Origin: Acidobacteriota bacterium
GTDB taxonomy: Bacteria > Actinomycetota > Acidimicrobiia > Spongiisociales > UBA5794
Assembly: GCA_004356175.1 (NCBI GenBank)
Contig: SMXV01000059.1
Coordinates: forward strand, 1-6,498
Direction: 5' to 3'
Length of the DNA: 6,498 bases
Made by a program: the position numbers and the translations under genes. A model generated the notes under the pieces. It saw nothing but the letters and a program-made list of their open reading frames with translations. It made no database searches and was not told where the DNA came from. Positions 1 through 6,498 of the stretch are shown piece after piece; position 1 is the stretch's first letter, and every line of letters begins with the position of its first letter.

Positions 1-459
1 AACGGGTGTATCCGATGGGATCTCCGAGAGGCTTGGTGTCGCTCGAAGGAACTCACCGATTCGCCTCATCGCCTCTTCCTGGCTCATATCTTCGACCTCG
101 AACGGCTTCGGATCGTCGCCATCGACAAAGTGACCCGAGGATGACAAGAGACCAACCCGTGACTCTGCGAGTGCTCTTGTAACAGGGACAAAAGGGCCGT
201 CGTCGTAGCTATACGTCGCCACGGCGCCGGGGTCGGGCGCATACGCCGCGATCTGCGCGTCGTAGGCAGCAGCAATCAACGGCGCAACATCACCGGTGTC
301 ATACGCATCACCGATTAGGTCAAGCACGAGTTGGAGAAACGAGGCTGCATCGTCATCAGACATTGCTTTGAGGAACTTGAAGTTGAGGTCATTGCGTGAG
401 CCGTATGAGAACGATGTACGAAACTCGGCAAAGGTCTCGGATTGATCTGAGGAGTCCAC
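1..459 (-). CDS. GrdB-like (glycine/sarcosine/betaine reductase selenoprotein B family) protein, N-terminal part
   Basis: The 5' 153 codons of a minus-strand gene whose C-terminus lies beyond the left edge. I assign it by pattern recall to the actinobacterial proteins annotated as glycine/sarcosine/betaine reductase selenoprotein B family. The recognisable parts are the N-terminal stretch FRTSFSYGSRNDLNFKFL (residues 13-30), YDDGPFVPVTRALAESRVGL (85-104), SSSGHFVDGDDPKPF (106-120) and EIPSDTP near the cut end (146-152). True GrdB is a catalytic subunit of clostridial amino-acid reductases. The actinobacterial relatives are poorly characterised, so the name says little about function, and the region where a selenocysteine or cysteine would sit is not visible. 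No signal peptide or membrane segment is seen, so it is probably cytosolic. I chose the GTG at 459 because the family-like sequence begins just after it, a TANNNT box lies 6 nt upstream, and an in-frame stop lies further upstream. An ATG at 363 (residue 33) would discard conserved-looking sequence. It diverges from the repair operon and need not share its function. Confidence 0.8.
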   Translation of the reverse strand, partial: MDSSDQSETFAEFRTSFSYGSRNDLNFKFLKAMSDDDAASFLQLVLDLIGDAYDTGDVAPLIAAAYDAQIAAYAPDPGAVATYSYDDGPFVPVTRALAESRVGLLSSSGHFVDGDDPKPFEVEDMSQEEAMRRIGEFLRATPSLSEIPSDTPV

Positions 460-471
460 TGCGCCACGATA
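460..471 (-). promoter_or_regulatory. -10 box of a probable leaderless promoter for the GrdB-like gene
   Basis: Reading the minus strand, TATCGT (471 to 466) is followed by six bases, GGCGCA, and then the GTG start codon at 459. A TANNNT box ending 7 nt before the first base of the start codon is the usual arrangement of leaderless actinobacterial transcripts, with the G of GTG as +1. No Shine-Dalgarno sequence precedes the GTG, which agrees. I see no convincing -35 hexamer at 16-18 bp. The transcription start is inferred, not observed. Confidence 0.5.
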
Positions 472-604
472 GCGGGACGTCGGTGAAGAGCGTGACGCGA
501 GATGTGTCTAGTTTCTCGTCGGCATTCAGAAGAGTTCGGCTTCATATCACCTCCCGACCAACTCCAAAGACTGCTGACAGAAAGCTGGAGGCCCCTCCCC
601 CCTA

Positions 605-615
605 CCTGTCACAGG
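605..615. repeat. 11-bp inverted repeat overlapping the promoter
   Basis: CCTGT-C-ACAGG is a perfect 5-1-5 dyad ending 7 bp before the TACAGT -10 box. It covers the TGTCA element of the proposed damage promoter. A further TGACAG at 575-580 is the inverse of CTGTCA at 606-611. The dyad could be an operator for a dimeric regulator or an incidental part of the promoter element. The sequence alone does not decide. Confidence 0.35.
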
Positions 616-628
616 CACCGAGTACAGT
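606..628 (+). promoter_or_regulatory. DNA-damage-type (RecA-NDp/PafBC-like) promoter of the nuclease-adnAB operon, leaderless
   Basis: CTGTCACAG (606-614), eight bases (615-622), then TACAGT (623-628). This has the exact spacing of the mycobacterial LexA-independent damage promoter TTGTCRGTG-N8-TANNNT, which is recognised with the activator PafBC. The core TGTCA and the final G match; the first base and two of the last three of the nonamer (C and A where G and T are expected) do not. TACAGT is followed by six bases and then the A of the ATG at 635, so the mRNA is predicted to start at the start codon. The lack of any purine-rich Shine-Dalgarno sequence before 635 supports this. There is no good -35 hexamer, as expected for this promoter class. 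Regulation is inferred; the match is imperfect and could be chance. Confidence 0.5.
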
Positions 629-634
629 CACACC

Positions 635-1480
635 ATGCCTTCAAATACATCAGAATCCTCGGTCGATACACCGGTACTCGCGACCCTCTCGCCATCGCGG
701 GCTGGCGACTTCAAGCAATGCCCTCAGTTGTACAAATTCAAGTCAATTGACAAGATCCCAACAGAACCGACGATCTTTCAAGCACGAGGCACTGCCGTGC
801 ATCTCGCCCTTGAACGCCTCTTCCAGGAATCGGCCGAGGATCGCACGCCCGAACGGCTGTACGACCTGTTTCGAACCGCATGGACCGAGTTGAAAAAGAC
901 GGAGTATCCAGACCTCTTCGAGACCGTCGACGACGAACGAGCGTGGGGTATAGAAACACTCAATCTTCTTGCAACGTATTTCTCGGTTGAGGACCCAACA
1001 TCATTCGAGCCGAAGGAACTCGAAATGGATCTGCTCGTCGACGTCGACCATATGACGATCCGAGGGATCCTTGACCGCATGGAGGAAGTGACCGAGATCG
1101 GGCCTGATGGGGCGGAGAGGACGGTCCTCGTCATCACCGACTACAAAACGGGCAAGGCACCAAAGGAGCAGTACGCGGCCAAGGCGTTCTTTGCGCTCAA
1201 GATCTACGCACTGCTCATCCAAATCGAGACAGGGGTCACGCCCGATCGGGTCCGTCTGTTGTATCTCAACGGTCCAACCGAACTCACATTGGACATCACG
1301 GATGCTCACCTCGACTCGACACGCGAGCAGCTCGCTGCTCTCTGGGGGGCAATCGAGAAAGCCATCACGACAGACAATTGGCCAACCAAGACATCACCAC
1401 TCTGCAACTGGTGCGATTTCAAGGACACGATCTGTCCCGCATGGGAGGACGAACGCGCTGCAGCAGGTGCCGATGCCTGA
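635..1480 (+). CDS. Stand-alone RecB-family nuclease with four-cysteine Fe-S signature (PD-(D/E)XK superfamily, Rv2119-like)
   Basis: A 281-aa protein made only of a RecB-type nuclease domain, expected to cleave DNA with a divalent metal. It starts with the family signature LSPSRAGDFKQCPQLYKF (residues 18-35), followed by RGTAVHLALERL with His56 in the position of the first metal-site histidine. The active site continues with GILDRMEE (Asp147) and ITDYKTGK (Asp169, Lys171). Cys29 and the C-terminal set Cys257-X2-Cys260-X6-Cys267 form the layout that holds a 4Fe-4S cluster in AddB- and Cas4-type nucleases. The last motif, normally Gln-X3-Tyr, reads Ala187-X3-Tyr191, so the glutamine is missing. 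Length and opening sequence resemble my recollection of the single-domain nuclease Rv2119 of Mycobacterium tuberculosis. The ATG at 635 sits at a predicted leaderless transcription start. The 3' end overlaps the AdnA-like gene by 8 bp, so the two are probably co-translated. A role beside AdnAB in end resection or flap removal is inference. A Cas4 identity is unlikely because no CRISPR or cas partner is present. Confidence 0.9.
   Translation: MPSNTSESSVDTPVLATLSPSRAGDFKQCPQLYKFKSIDKIPTEPTIFQARGTAVHLALERLFQESAEDRTPERLYDLFRTAWTELKKTEYPDLFETVDDERAWGIETLNLLATYFSVEDPTSFEPKELEMDLLVDVDHMTIRGILDRMEEVTEIGPDGAERTVLVITDYKTGKAPKEQYAAKAFFALKIYALLIQIETGVTPDRVRLLYLNGPTELTLDITDAHLDSTREQLAALWGAIEKAITTDNWPTKTSPLCNWCDFKDTICPAWEDERAAAGADA
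1473..1480 (+). other. 8-bp start/stop overlap between the nuclease gene and the AdnA-like gene
   Basis: The ATG of the AdnA-like gene (1473-1475) lies inside the last codons of the nuclease gene, which stops at TGA 1478-1480. Only a weak purine stretch (AGCAGG, 1463-1468) precedes it, so initiation probably relies on ribosomes finishing the upstream gene. The in-frame GTG at 1467 is an alternative start two codons earlier. Confidence 0.7.
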
Positions 1481-4403
1481 GACTTCCGACGAGCAAGAGA
1501 TACGAATCGGACCAGACGACTGGCATGCGCACCGTCAACTGGTGGATTGTCCGCAGATTGTTGTTGGAGGTCCGGGCACGGGCAAGACCGAGTTCCTGGT
1601 TGCACGAATCGTATCGGCAATCGCGACGGGTTCAGTACACCCGTCGCGAATTCTGGTGCTCGGCTTTTCGCGACAGGGCGTTAAGGATATTCGTAGCCGC
1701 CTCTTCTCGCGGCTCGAAACAATCTCATTTCGCATCAACGTCGCTACCTACCACTCGCTCGCAATCCGGATAGTCGAAGCGCACGCTGCGGATCTTGGAT
1801 GGAGCGCTCCACCAACGATCCTCGCTGGCTCCGAGCAAGAACACTTCGTGGCCCGGCTACTCGAACGTGAGGACACTTCTCTGTGGCCTGCCAGCTATCG
1901 GTCCATTCTCACCACCCCTGAAATGGCCGCCGAGATCACGGACTTTATCCTTCGCTGCCATGAGCATCTACTCGGACCAGCCGACATCGCAGCATTCAAA
2001 CGTGACCAGTGGCGGGAGTTGCCTGACTTCTTCGAGAGGTACCTTGCGCTCCAGGTCGAGCTCGGACGTACCGACTACGGCAGAGTCCTCGCGGACGCGG
2101 TACAAGCAGTCAAGACACTGCCGAGCTTGTCAACAAGATACGACCTTGTTGTCGCTGACGAATACCAGGACACCTCCCCCGCTCAGGCACGTCTCCTCAT
2201 GGGCCTTGCAAGCGGCACCCATGATCTTGTTGTAGCAGCCGACCCGTACCAGTCCATCTACTCTTTCCGTGGAACCGACCTGCACAACGTATTCAGCTTC
2301 CCCGATGACACCAAGGCTGCCCTCGGCAAACGAGCCGAGCGCCTCATCTTGACGACATCGTTCCGTGTACCAACCGAGATTCTGGCTGCAGCGGTCTCTG
2401 TCACGGACCGTGAATTACCCGGAGGCGCCGGCAAAGTTCTCAGCACACGGACGGGAGGTAGTGTTGCGTCCCACGTATTCTCCGCGCTGGCTGACGAAGC
2501 AGACTGGATCGCCTCTGACATCGAACGAATCCATCTGGCTGATGGTGTCCCACTCGAAGGCATAGCAGTACTCGTACGGTCAGGCTCGGCGCTCACCGAT
2601 GAACTCGCTGACGCCCTTGGCCGACGGTTCATCGCCCACACCCATGACGAGTCTCGGCTGGCCGACGAACCGGTTGTGACGTTCGTCAGGAACCTCGTCC
2701 AAGCGGTCTCTGGAAGTGACACCGCGGTTCAACGCCTTGTGCAAAGCCCATACGTCGGAGTGTCGATCGGAGCAATGCGAGCAATGGCGCTTCGACACAC
2801 GAACGGCGAGACGTGGCCCGACATTCTGCGATCGTCACTCGATGACGGTGACGCACTCGCTGCTCTCTTCGAAAACACGGCGTGGGCCACCACCGACGCA
2901 GCGCCCACAGGGCTATGGCATCTATGGAGCTCACTTCCTCATCTTGCGCCGATCGCACTTGACGAAAGGCGTATCGACGACCGGCGGGCGTGGACCGCTT
3001 TCGCCCAAGCCCTCGATCAAGTCCACGCAAGAAGCCCCGGCTCGACACTCGTTGACCACGAAGAACTCGTTTCCAGATCAGACTTCGAAGCAGACCCACT
3101 CTTTGATTTTCGACGAGCCGGAGACCGGGGAGTCACGATGTCAACACTGCACAAAGCAAAAGGGACGAGCTTCGATGTTGTATACATTGCAAACGCTGTT
3201 GAGGGCGCTCTTCCTGACCTGCGTACGAACGACTCCCTGCTCGGTGCCCGCCATCTCAACCCGAACGTACCAGCCGACCATGCCGCCTACAGAGAGTTCC
3301 GTCTCGATGAGGAACGCAGGCTGGCCTACACAGCAATGACGAGGGCAACCACAAGGGTCGTGTGGACAGCAACCGTCTCATCAGATGACGGTGGCCAGCG
3401 CGCCAGTCGTTTCCTGTCGCTCGTGGCACAGATCTCCGATCCGCCGAGATCGTCATCACCACTGACTCATCGGTCGTTCGAGGCTGCGCTGAGACGAACG
3501 CTGGAAGATCCAACCGAGACCGCTGTCGAACGTATTGCAGCGGCGGTCGTCCTCTCCAACGGCAACACACTCGGACTCTCCAATCCGCTGCACCGATATC
3601 GAATCAACAAAGTTGGCCCTGCCAAGGGACTTGTCCCTTCCGACCTCAGAATGTCGCCAAGCCAGGCGAACGGCTACGAGACATGTCCGCGACAGTATGC
3701 ACTGGGCAAGTATCTGCTGACCAGCCAGGCCGAAAATGTGAACATGAGATTCGGGACACTGATTCACACGGTGCTCGATCAGGTCGAGAAAGCGGCAATC
3801 GAAGCAGGAAGGGAGCGAGCAAATGCCGAAGAAGCGGTGCAAGTCCTCGACACGGTGTGGGAGGAGCTCGGATTCGGAGAAGATGCTGTTGGCAAGGCAT
3901 GGCACCGCAAAGCGGAGGGCATGCTTGGCGACATGTACCGACTGTGGCCAACATCAGCAAGACCAATCGCTCTCGAAACAAACCTCGAAATCACAATCAA
4001 GGGCACGCAATGGCTCGGGCGGGTTGACCGGGTCGAGGAGAAGGGTTCAGACATAACGATTGTTGACTACAAGACAGGAGCACCAGTGAGTGTCCCTGAG
4101 GCGGCGGCGTCAATCCAACTCGGGTACTACGTCATGGCGGCGACCGAACAACCAGAGATTACCGCACACGGAGAAGTCTCCGGTGCGCAGTTCTGGTTCC
4201 CTAAGGTGCTCAAGAAAGCAGCGATCACGACCCGCGACTTCAACATGGAAAACCTTGAGGACGTTCGGGACAGAATGGTTGAGATCACGAACAACATTCG
4301 AGCAGAGGCGCTCGACCCAACGGTCAACAAGGGATGCGACACATGCGAGGTCGAGCTTGTCTGTCCCGCACGGGCACTCGGCGCTGAGGCGTTCGCCACA
4401 TGA
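1473..4403 (+). CDS. adnA: AdnA-like helicase-nuclease: UvrD/Rep-type SF1A motor fused to an Fe-S RecB-type nuclease
   Basis: A 976-aa protein predicted to be one subunit of an AdnAB-type heterodimer that unwinds and degrades DNA ends so that recombination can begin. The N-terminal motor (about residues 15-660) shows Walker A GGPGTGKT (32-39, Lys38), Walker B ADEYQDTS (Asp229, Glu230), motif III DPYQSIYSFRG (257-267, Gln260, Arg266), motif IV SFR (Arg298), motif V STLHKAKG (557-564) and motif VI YTAMTRAT (Arg624). The C-terminal nuclease (about 726-976) has His765, GRVDRVEE (Asp852), VDYKTG (Asp865, Lys867) and Gln882-X3-Tyr886, a full PD-(D/E)XK active site. Cys738 plus Cys955-X2-Cys958-X5-Cys964 match the AddB-type Fe-S cluster. 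The usual N-terminal Q-motif glutamine before Walker A is not evident (DDWHAHRQLV stands there), and motif V lacks the common GLE. The gene order, first motor then second, matches mycobacterial adnA-adnB. The reading frame stays open upstream to beyond 1107, but that part overlaps the nuclease gene and looks non-coding. AddAB is the main alternative name; two full motors with this order favour AdnA. Confidence 0.88.
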   Translation: MPETSDEQEIRIGPDDWHAHRQLVDCPQIVVGGPGTGKTEFLVARIVSAIATGSVHPSRILVLGFSRQGVKDIRSRLFSRLETISFRINVATYHSLAIRIVEAHAADLGWSAPPTILAGSEQEHFVARLLEREDTSLWPASYRSILTTPEMAAEITDFILRCHEHLLGPADIAAFKRDQWRELPDFFERYLALQVELGRTDYGRVLADAVQAVKTLPSLSTRYDLVVADEYQDTSPAQARLLMGLASGTHDLVVAADPYQSIYSFRGTDLHNVFSFPDDTKAALGKRAERLILTTSFRVPTEILAAAVSVTDRELPGGAGKVLSTRTGGSVASHVFSALADEADWIASDIERIHLADGVPLEGIAVLVRSGSALTDELADALGRRFIAHTHDESRLADEPVVTFVRNLVQAVSGSDTAVQRLVQSPYVGVSIGAMRAMALRHTNGETWPDILRSSLDDGDALAALFENTAWATTDAAPTGLWHLWSSLPHLAPIALDERRIDDRRAWTAFAQALDQVHARSPGSTLVDHEELVSRSDFEADPLFDFRRAGDRGVTMSTLHKAKGTSFDVVYIANAVEGALPDLRTNDSLLGARHLNPNVPADHAAYREFRLDEERRLAYTAMTRATTRVVWTATVSSDDGGQRASRFLSLVAQISDPPRSSSPLTHRSFEAALRRTLEDPTETAVERIAAAVVLSNGNTLGLSNPLHRYRINKVGPAKGLVPSDLRMSPSQANGYETCPRQYALGKYLLTSQAENVNMRFGTLIHTVLDQVEKAAIEAGRERANAEEAVQVLDTVWEELGFGEDAVGKAWHRKAEGMLGDMYRLWPTSARPIALETNLEITIKGTQWLGRVDRVEEKGSDITIVDYKTGAPVSVPEAAASIQLGYYVMAATEQPEITAHGEVSGAQFWFPKVLKKAAITTRDFNMENLEDVRDRMVEITNNIRAEALDPTVNKGCDTCEVELVCPARALGAEAFAT
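4400..4403 (+). other. ATGA start/stop overlap between the AdnA-like and AdnB-like genes
   Basis: The ATG at 4400-4402 shares two bases with the TGA stop at 4401-4403, the classic 4-bp overlap of translationally coupled genes. The only ribosome-binding-like stretch upstream is a weak GAGG at 4386-4389. Such coupling suits subunits made in equal amounts, as expected for a heterodimer. Confidence 0.8.
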
Positions 4404-6498
4404 ACGAGTTTGTCCCCACCGACCAGCAGAAGGTGATCATCGAGTACCCACTCGAACCGTTGCGCGTTGCTGCTGGTGCAGGTACCGGGAAGACCACAAC
4501 CATCGTCGAACGCATCGTCCACCTGGTGGCCGAGGGCATGGATCCGCTTCGCATCCTCGGAATCACCTTCACGAACAAAGCAGCGGACGAACTGAGCCTA
4601 AGAGTCGTGGAGGCGATCGGCGGACTACCTGACGGTCCGTCACCCGAAATTTCGACATATCACGGTTTTGCCTCATCAATCCTCAGCGAGTTTGGGGTGT
4701 TCGCGGGACATCGCCGGTCGGCTGCGCTGATGGATGAGGGACACCGCAACGAACTTGCGATGAGAGTTGTCTCGCGGCTCGATACGGTCGATCTCGATCT
4801 CACAATCCCCTCATCGCGACGCAAGGAGATGCTCGAGCTCTCGGCCTCGCTGACAAACAACCTGATGGATGTCAGCGACCTGCGCGCACTTGCACCATCA
4901 GACACAAGCGACGTATGGACTGTAAGGCTCGCCCTTGCCGATGCCGTGGCGGAGTACGAACACGAAAAACGCAGGCTCGGACTGCACGAATTCGCGGATC
5001 TGATCAAGTTCGCCGTCGAGGTTGTCGAGTCCACTCCCGAAGTGACCGCTGAGATTGCTTCGAGATACGACATGGTTGTCCTGGACGAGTACCAGGACAC
5101 CGACGCTGCACAACGGAAACTACTCGTTCAACTCTTTGCAGGCCGCGTGCCCGTCGTTGCTGTTGGCGATGCCAACCAAACGATCTATGCGTGGCGGGGG
5201 GCATCATCGGAGAATTTCGACGCCTTCAGCTCTGATTTCCCCAGGGAGGACGGGATCATGACGGAGACAAAGGCCTTGAGCGTGAATCGCCGATCCGACC
5301 ATCTCATCCTTGACCTTGGAAACATCCTGAGCGAACTCGTGCCAGCTGTCATAGGTGCCGAGGCGCTGACGCCTACAACCGGGGCCAAAAAGGGAGAGGT
5401 ACTCACGGCATGGTTCAATACGGAGACCTCAGAAGCGGAGTGGATTGCGTCAGAGATGCTCATGCGGAACGCAGATGGTGTTGCGTGGAGCGACATGGCC
5501 GTCTTGTGCAGAAAGCGCGGCCATCTCAAAGTCATTGCGGACGCATTGGGGCATGTGCAGGTGCCCTACTCGATGAAGTCAATGGGGGAACTGCTGGGTG
5601 TTGCTGAGATTGCTGACCTCCTCGCATGGATGCGAGTACTGCACGATCCGGCGGATGAACCGTCGCTTCTGCGCATCTGGCTCGGGGGACGGTTCAGGCT
5701 CGGACTGGCGGACATCGCAATTCTGCGGCGTTGGTGCGCTACCAGCGAAGCTCACACATTGATCGAGGCCGCTGCCGACCGGCACGACATTCAGGATCTC
5801 TCGGCGGCAGCTCTCGCGAAACTCGACGTATTCCTTGAGCTCTTTGATCACCTGCTTCAAACGGCTCAGGTCGCCACAGCATCGGCTGTTACCGCTGCGG
5901 TGGTCGATACCCTGGGTTTCTGGGATGAGGTTGGCGCGCTACCGGAAGCACAGTCCATCACAGCAAAGATCAACATCTCTCGATTCATCGGGGTGGTTCG
6001 CCAGTGGCGTCCACTTGACGGACCTGCCCTTCTCGGCAACTTTCTCTCATACCTTGCGGCCCTCTCTGCGTCGGACAACGCTGATGCCCTTGCGGCTGCG
6101 GTCGTGACGTCACCTGATGCCGTCACCATCCAGACTGTGCACACGGCCAAGGGGCTCGAGTGGTCCGACGTCTACATCCCGTCCCTCGCAGAGGGGGTCT
6201 TCCCGTCCAAGGTCAGGACATTCGACAACCCCGACAACGTCGCCGCAAGCCTGCCGTATGAAATGCGTCTCGACGCGCAGTCGTTCAGCGGCGCTGCGGC
6301 TGCTGAAACCGAGGACGCGCTGAAGGCGGTGCTCCGCGAGAAACATCTCGAAGAAGAGTGGCGGCTCGCGTATGTTGCCGTAACACGGGCTGCCCATCGG
6401 GTTGTACTCTCTGGCCACGCTTGGGACGGAGACCTCAAGAATCCGCGGGTCCCTTCGCCATTTCATGCGCTCGGACGCGAGATGAACGGTGCCACGTC
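4400..6498 (+). CDS. adnB: AdnB-like UvrD/Rep-type SF1A helicase, C-terminus beyond the right edge
   Basis: The first 699 codons of a superfamily 1A helicase open at the right edge. The frame contains a complete motor: Q-motif PTDQQ (6-10), Walker A GAGTGKTT (26-33, Lys31), motif Ia GITFTNKAADEL, Walker B LDEYQDTD (Asp229, Glu230), motif III GDANQTIYAWRG (256-267, Gln260, Arg266), motif V QTVHTAKGLEW (578-588) and motif VI YVAVTRAA (Arg663). Every key ATPase residue is present, which fits AdnB, known in mycobacteria as the driving motor of the AdnAB dimer that moves 3' to 5' on single-stranded DNA. The opening PLEPLRVAAGAGTGKT resembles my recollection of mycobacterial AdnB. Family members run to roughly 1,000-1,100 residues and end in a RecB-type nuclease, which would lie outside the window, so that domain is expected but unseen. 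If it is absent, this would instead be a plain UvrD/PcrA-type helicase working with the fused subunit upstream. The ATG overlaps the upstream stop. Confidence 0.85.
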   Translation, partial: MNEFVPTDQQKVIIEYPLEPLRVAAGAGTGKTTTIVERIVHLVAEGMDPLRILGITFTNKAADELSLRVVEAIGGLPDGPSPEISTYHGFASSILSEFGVFAGHRRSAALMDEGHRNELAMRVVSRLDTVDLDLTIPSSRRKEMLELSASLTNNLMDVSDLRALAPSDTSDVWTVRLALADAVAEYEHEKRRLGLHEFADLIKFAVEVVESTPEVTAEIASRYDMVVLDEYQDTDAAQRKLLVQLFAGRVPVVAVGDANQTIYAWRGASSENFDAFSSDFPREDGIMTETKALSVNRRSDHLILDLGNILSELVPAVIGAEALTPTTGAKKGEVLTAWFNTETSEAEWIASEMLMRNADGVAWSDMAVLCRKRGHLKVIADALGHVQVPYSMKSMGELLGVAEIADLLAWMRVLHDPADEPSLLRIWLGGRFRLGLADIAILRRWCATSEAHTLIEAAADRHDIQDLSAAALAKLDVFLELFDHLLQTAQVATASAVTAAVVDTLGFWDEVGALPEAQSITAKINISRFIGVVRQWRPLDGPALLGNFLSYLAALSASDNADALAAAVVTSPDAVTIQTVHTAKGLEWSDVYIPSLAEGVFPSKVRTFDNPDNVAASLPYEMRLDAQSFSGAAAAETEDALKAVLREKHLEEEWRLAYVAVTRAAHRVVLSGHAWDGDLKNPRVPSPFHALGREMNGAT

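Noticed and set aside
587..598. GGAGG-CC-CCTCC inverted repeat with C-rich tract, considered as a terminator or G-rich structure.
   Set aside because: The loop is only two bases, no T-run follows, and both predicted transcripts diverge away from it. The complementary strand has only two long G-runs, too few for a clear quadruplex.
460..634. LexA-type SOS box in the divergent promoter region.
   Set aside because: No TCGAAC-N4-GTTCGA-like palindrome was found there; only the TGTCA-type element was seen.
1107..1472. Upstream extension of the AdnA-like reading frame to an ATG at 1107.
   Set aside because: This stretch is fully occupied by the nuclease gene in another frame, including its DYK motif and cysteine cluster. 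The extension's translation is Arg/Ser-rich and low in complexity, as expected of a shadow frame.
635..1480. The small nuclease as a Cas4 protein of a CRISPR system.
   Set aside because: No CRISPR repeats or cas genes are present. The N-terminal signature and operon partners fit the actinobacterial single-domain RecB nucleases better.
2258..3905. Long minus-strand and alternative-frame ORFs inside the AdnA-like gene.
   Set aside because: They are Arg/Ser/Pro-rich without recognisable motifs, and they lie opposite a strand with intact, ordered helicase motifs.

Overview
The window looks like a piece of an actinobacterial chromosome. It is moderately GC-rich, densely coded and has overlapping genes. 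Both divergent promoters carry a TANNNT -10 box placed for leaderless transcription, and the main operon reads as an actinobacterial AdnAB-type motor-nuclease locus. I cannot fix the lineage further; a non-mycobacterial actinobacterium such as a member of Acidimicrobiia is only a guess.

Layout: positions 1-459 hold the 5' part of a minus-strand gene, cut by the left edge, for a protein resembling the GrdB-like 'glycine/sarcosine/betaine reductase selenoprotein B' family. A 175-bp divergent intergenic region (460-634) follows. From 635 to the right edge runs one plus-strand operon of three tightly overlapping genes. The first is a stand-alone 281-aa RecB-family nuclease with four cysteines placed for an Fe-S cluster (635-1480). 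The second is a 976-aa AdnA-like protein with an N-terminal UvrD/Rep-type motor and a C-terminal Fe-S RecB nuclease (1473-4403). The third is an AdnB-like UvrD/Rep-type motor, cut by the right edge after 699 codons (4400-6498). The gene junctions overlap by 8 bp and 4 bp (ATGA), which implies translational coupling.

Together the operon encodes a double-strand-break resection machine: two helicase motors, at least one fused nuclease and an extra free nuclease. The main points of interest are (1) a promoter before the nuclease gene with the spacing of the mycobacterial DNA-damage promoter type (TTGTCRGTG-N8-TANNNT, linked to PafBC), apparently driving a leaderless mRNA; (2) linkage of the stand-alone nuclease to adnAB, so that it may be a third subunit or accessory factor; and (3) departures from consensus in the nuclease and in the AdnA motor that suggest the parts are not equivalent. 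No RNA genes, mobile elements, CRISPR arrays or clear terminators were seen.
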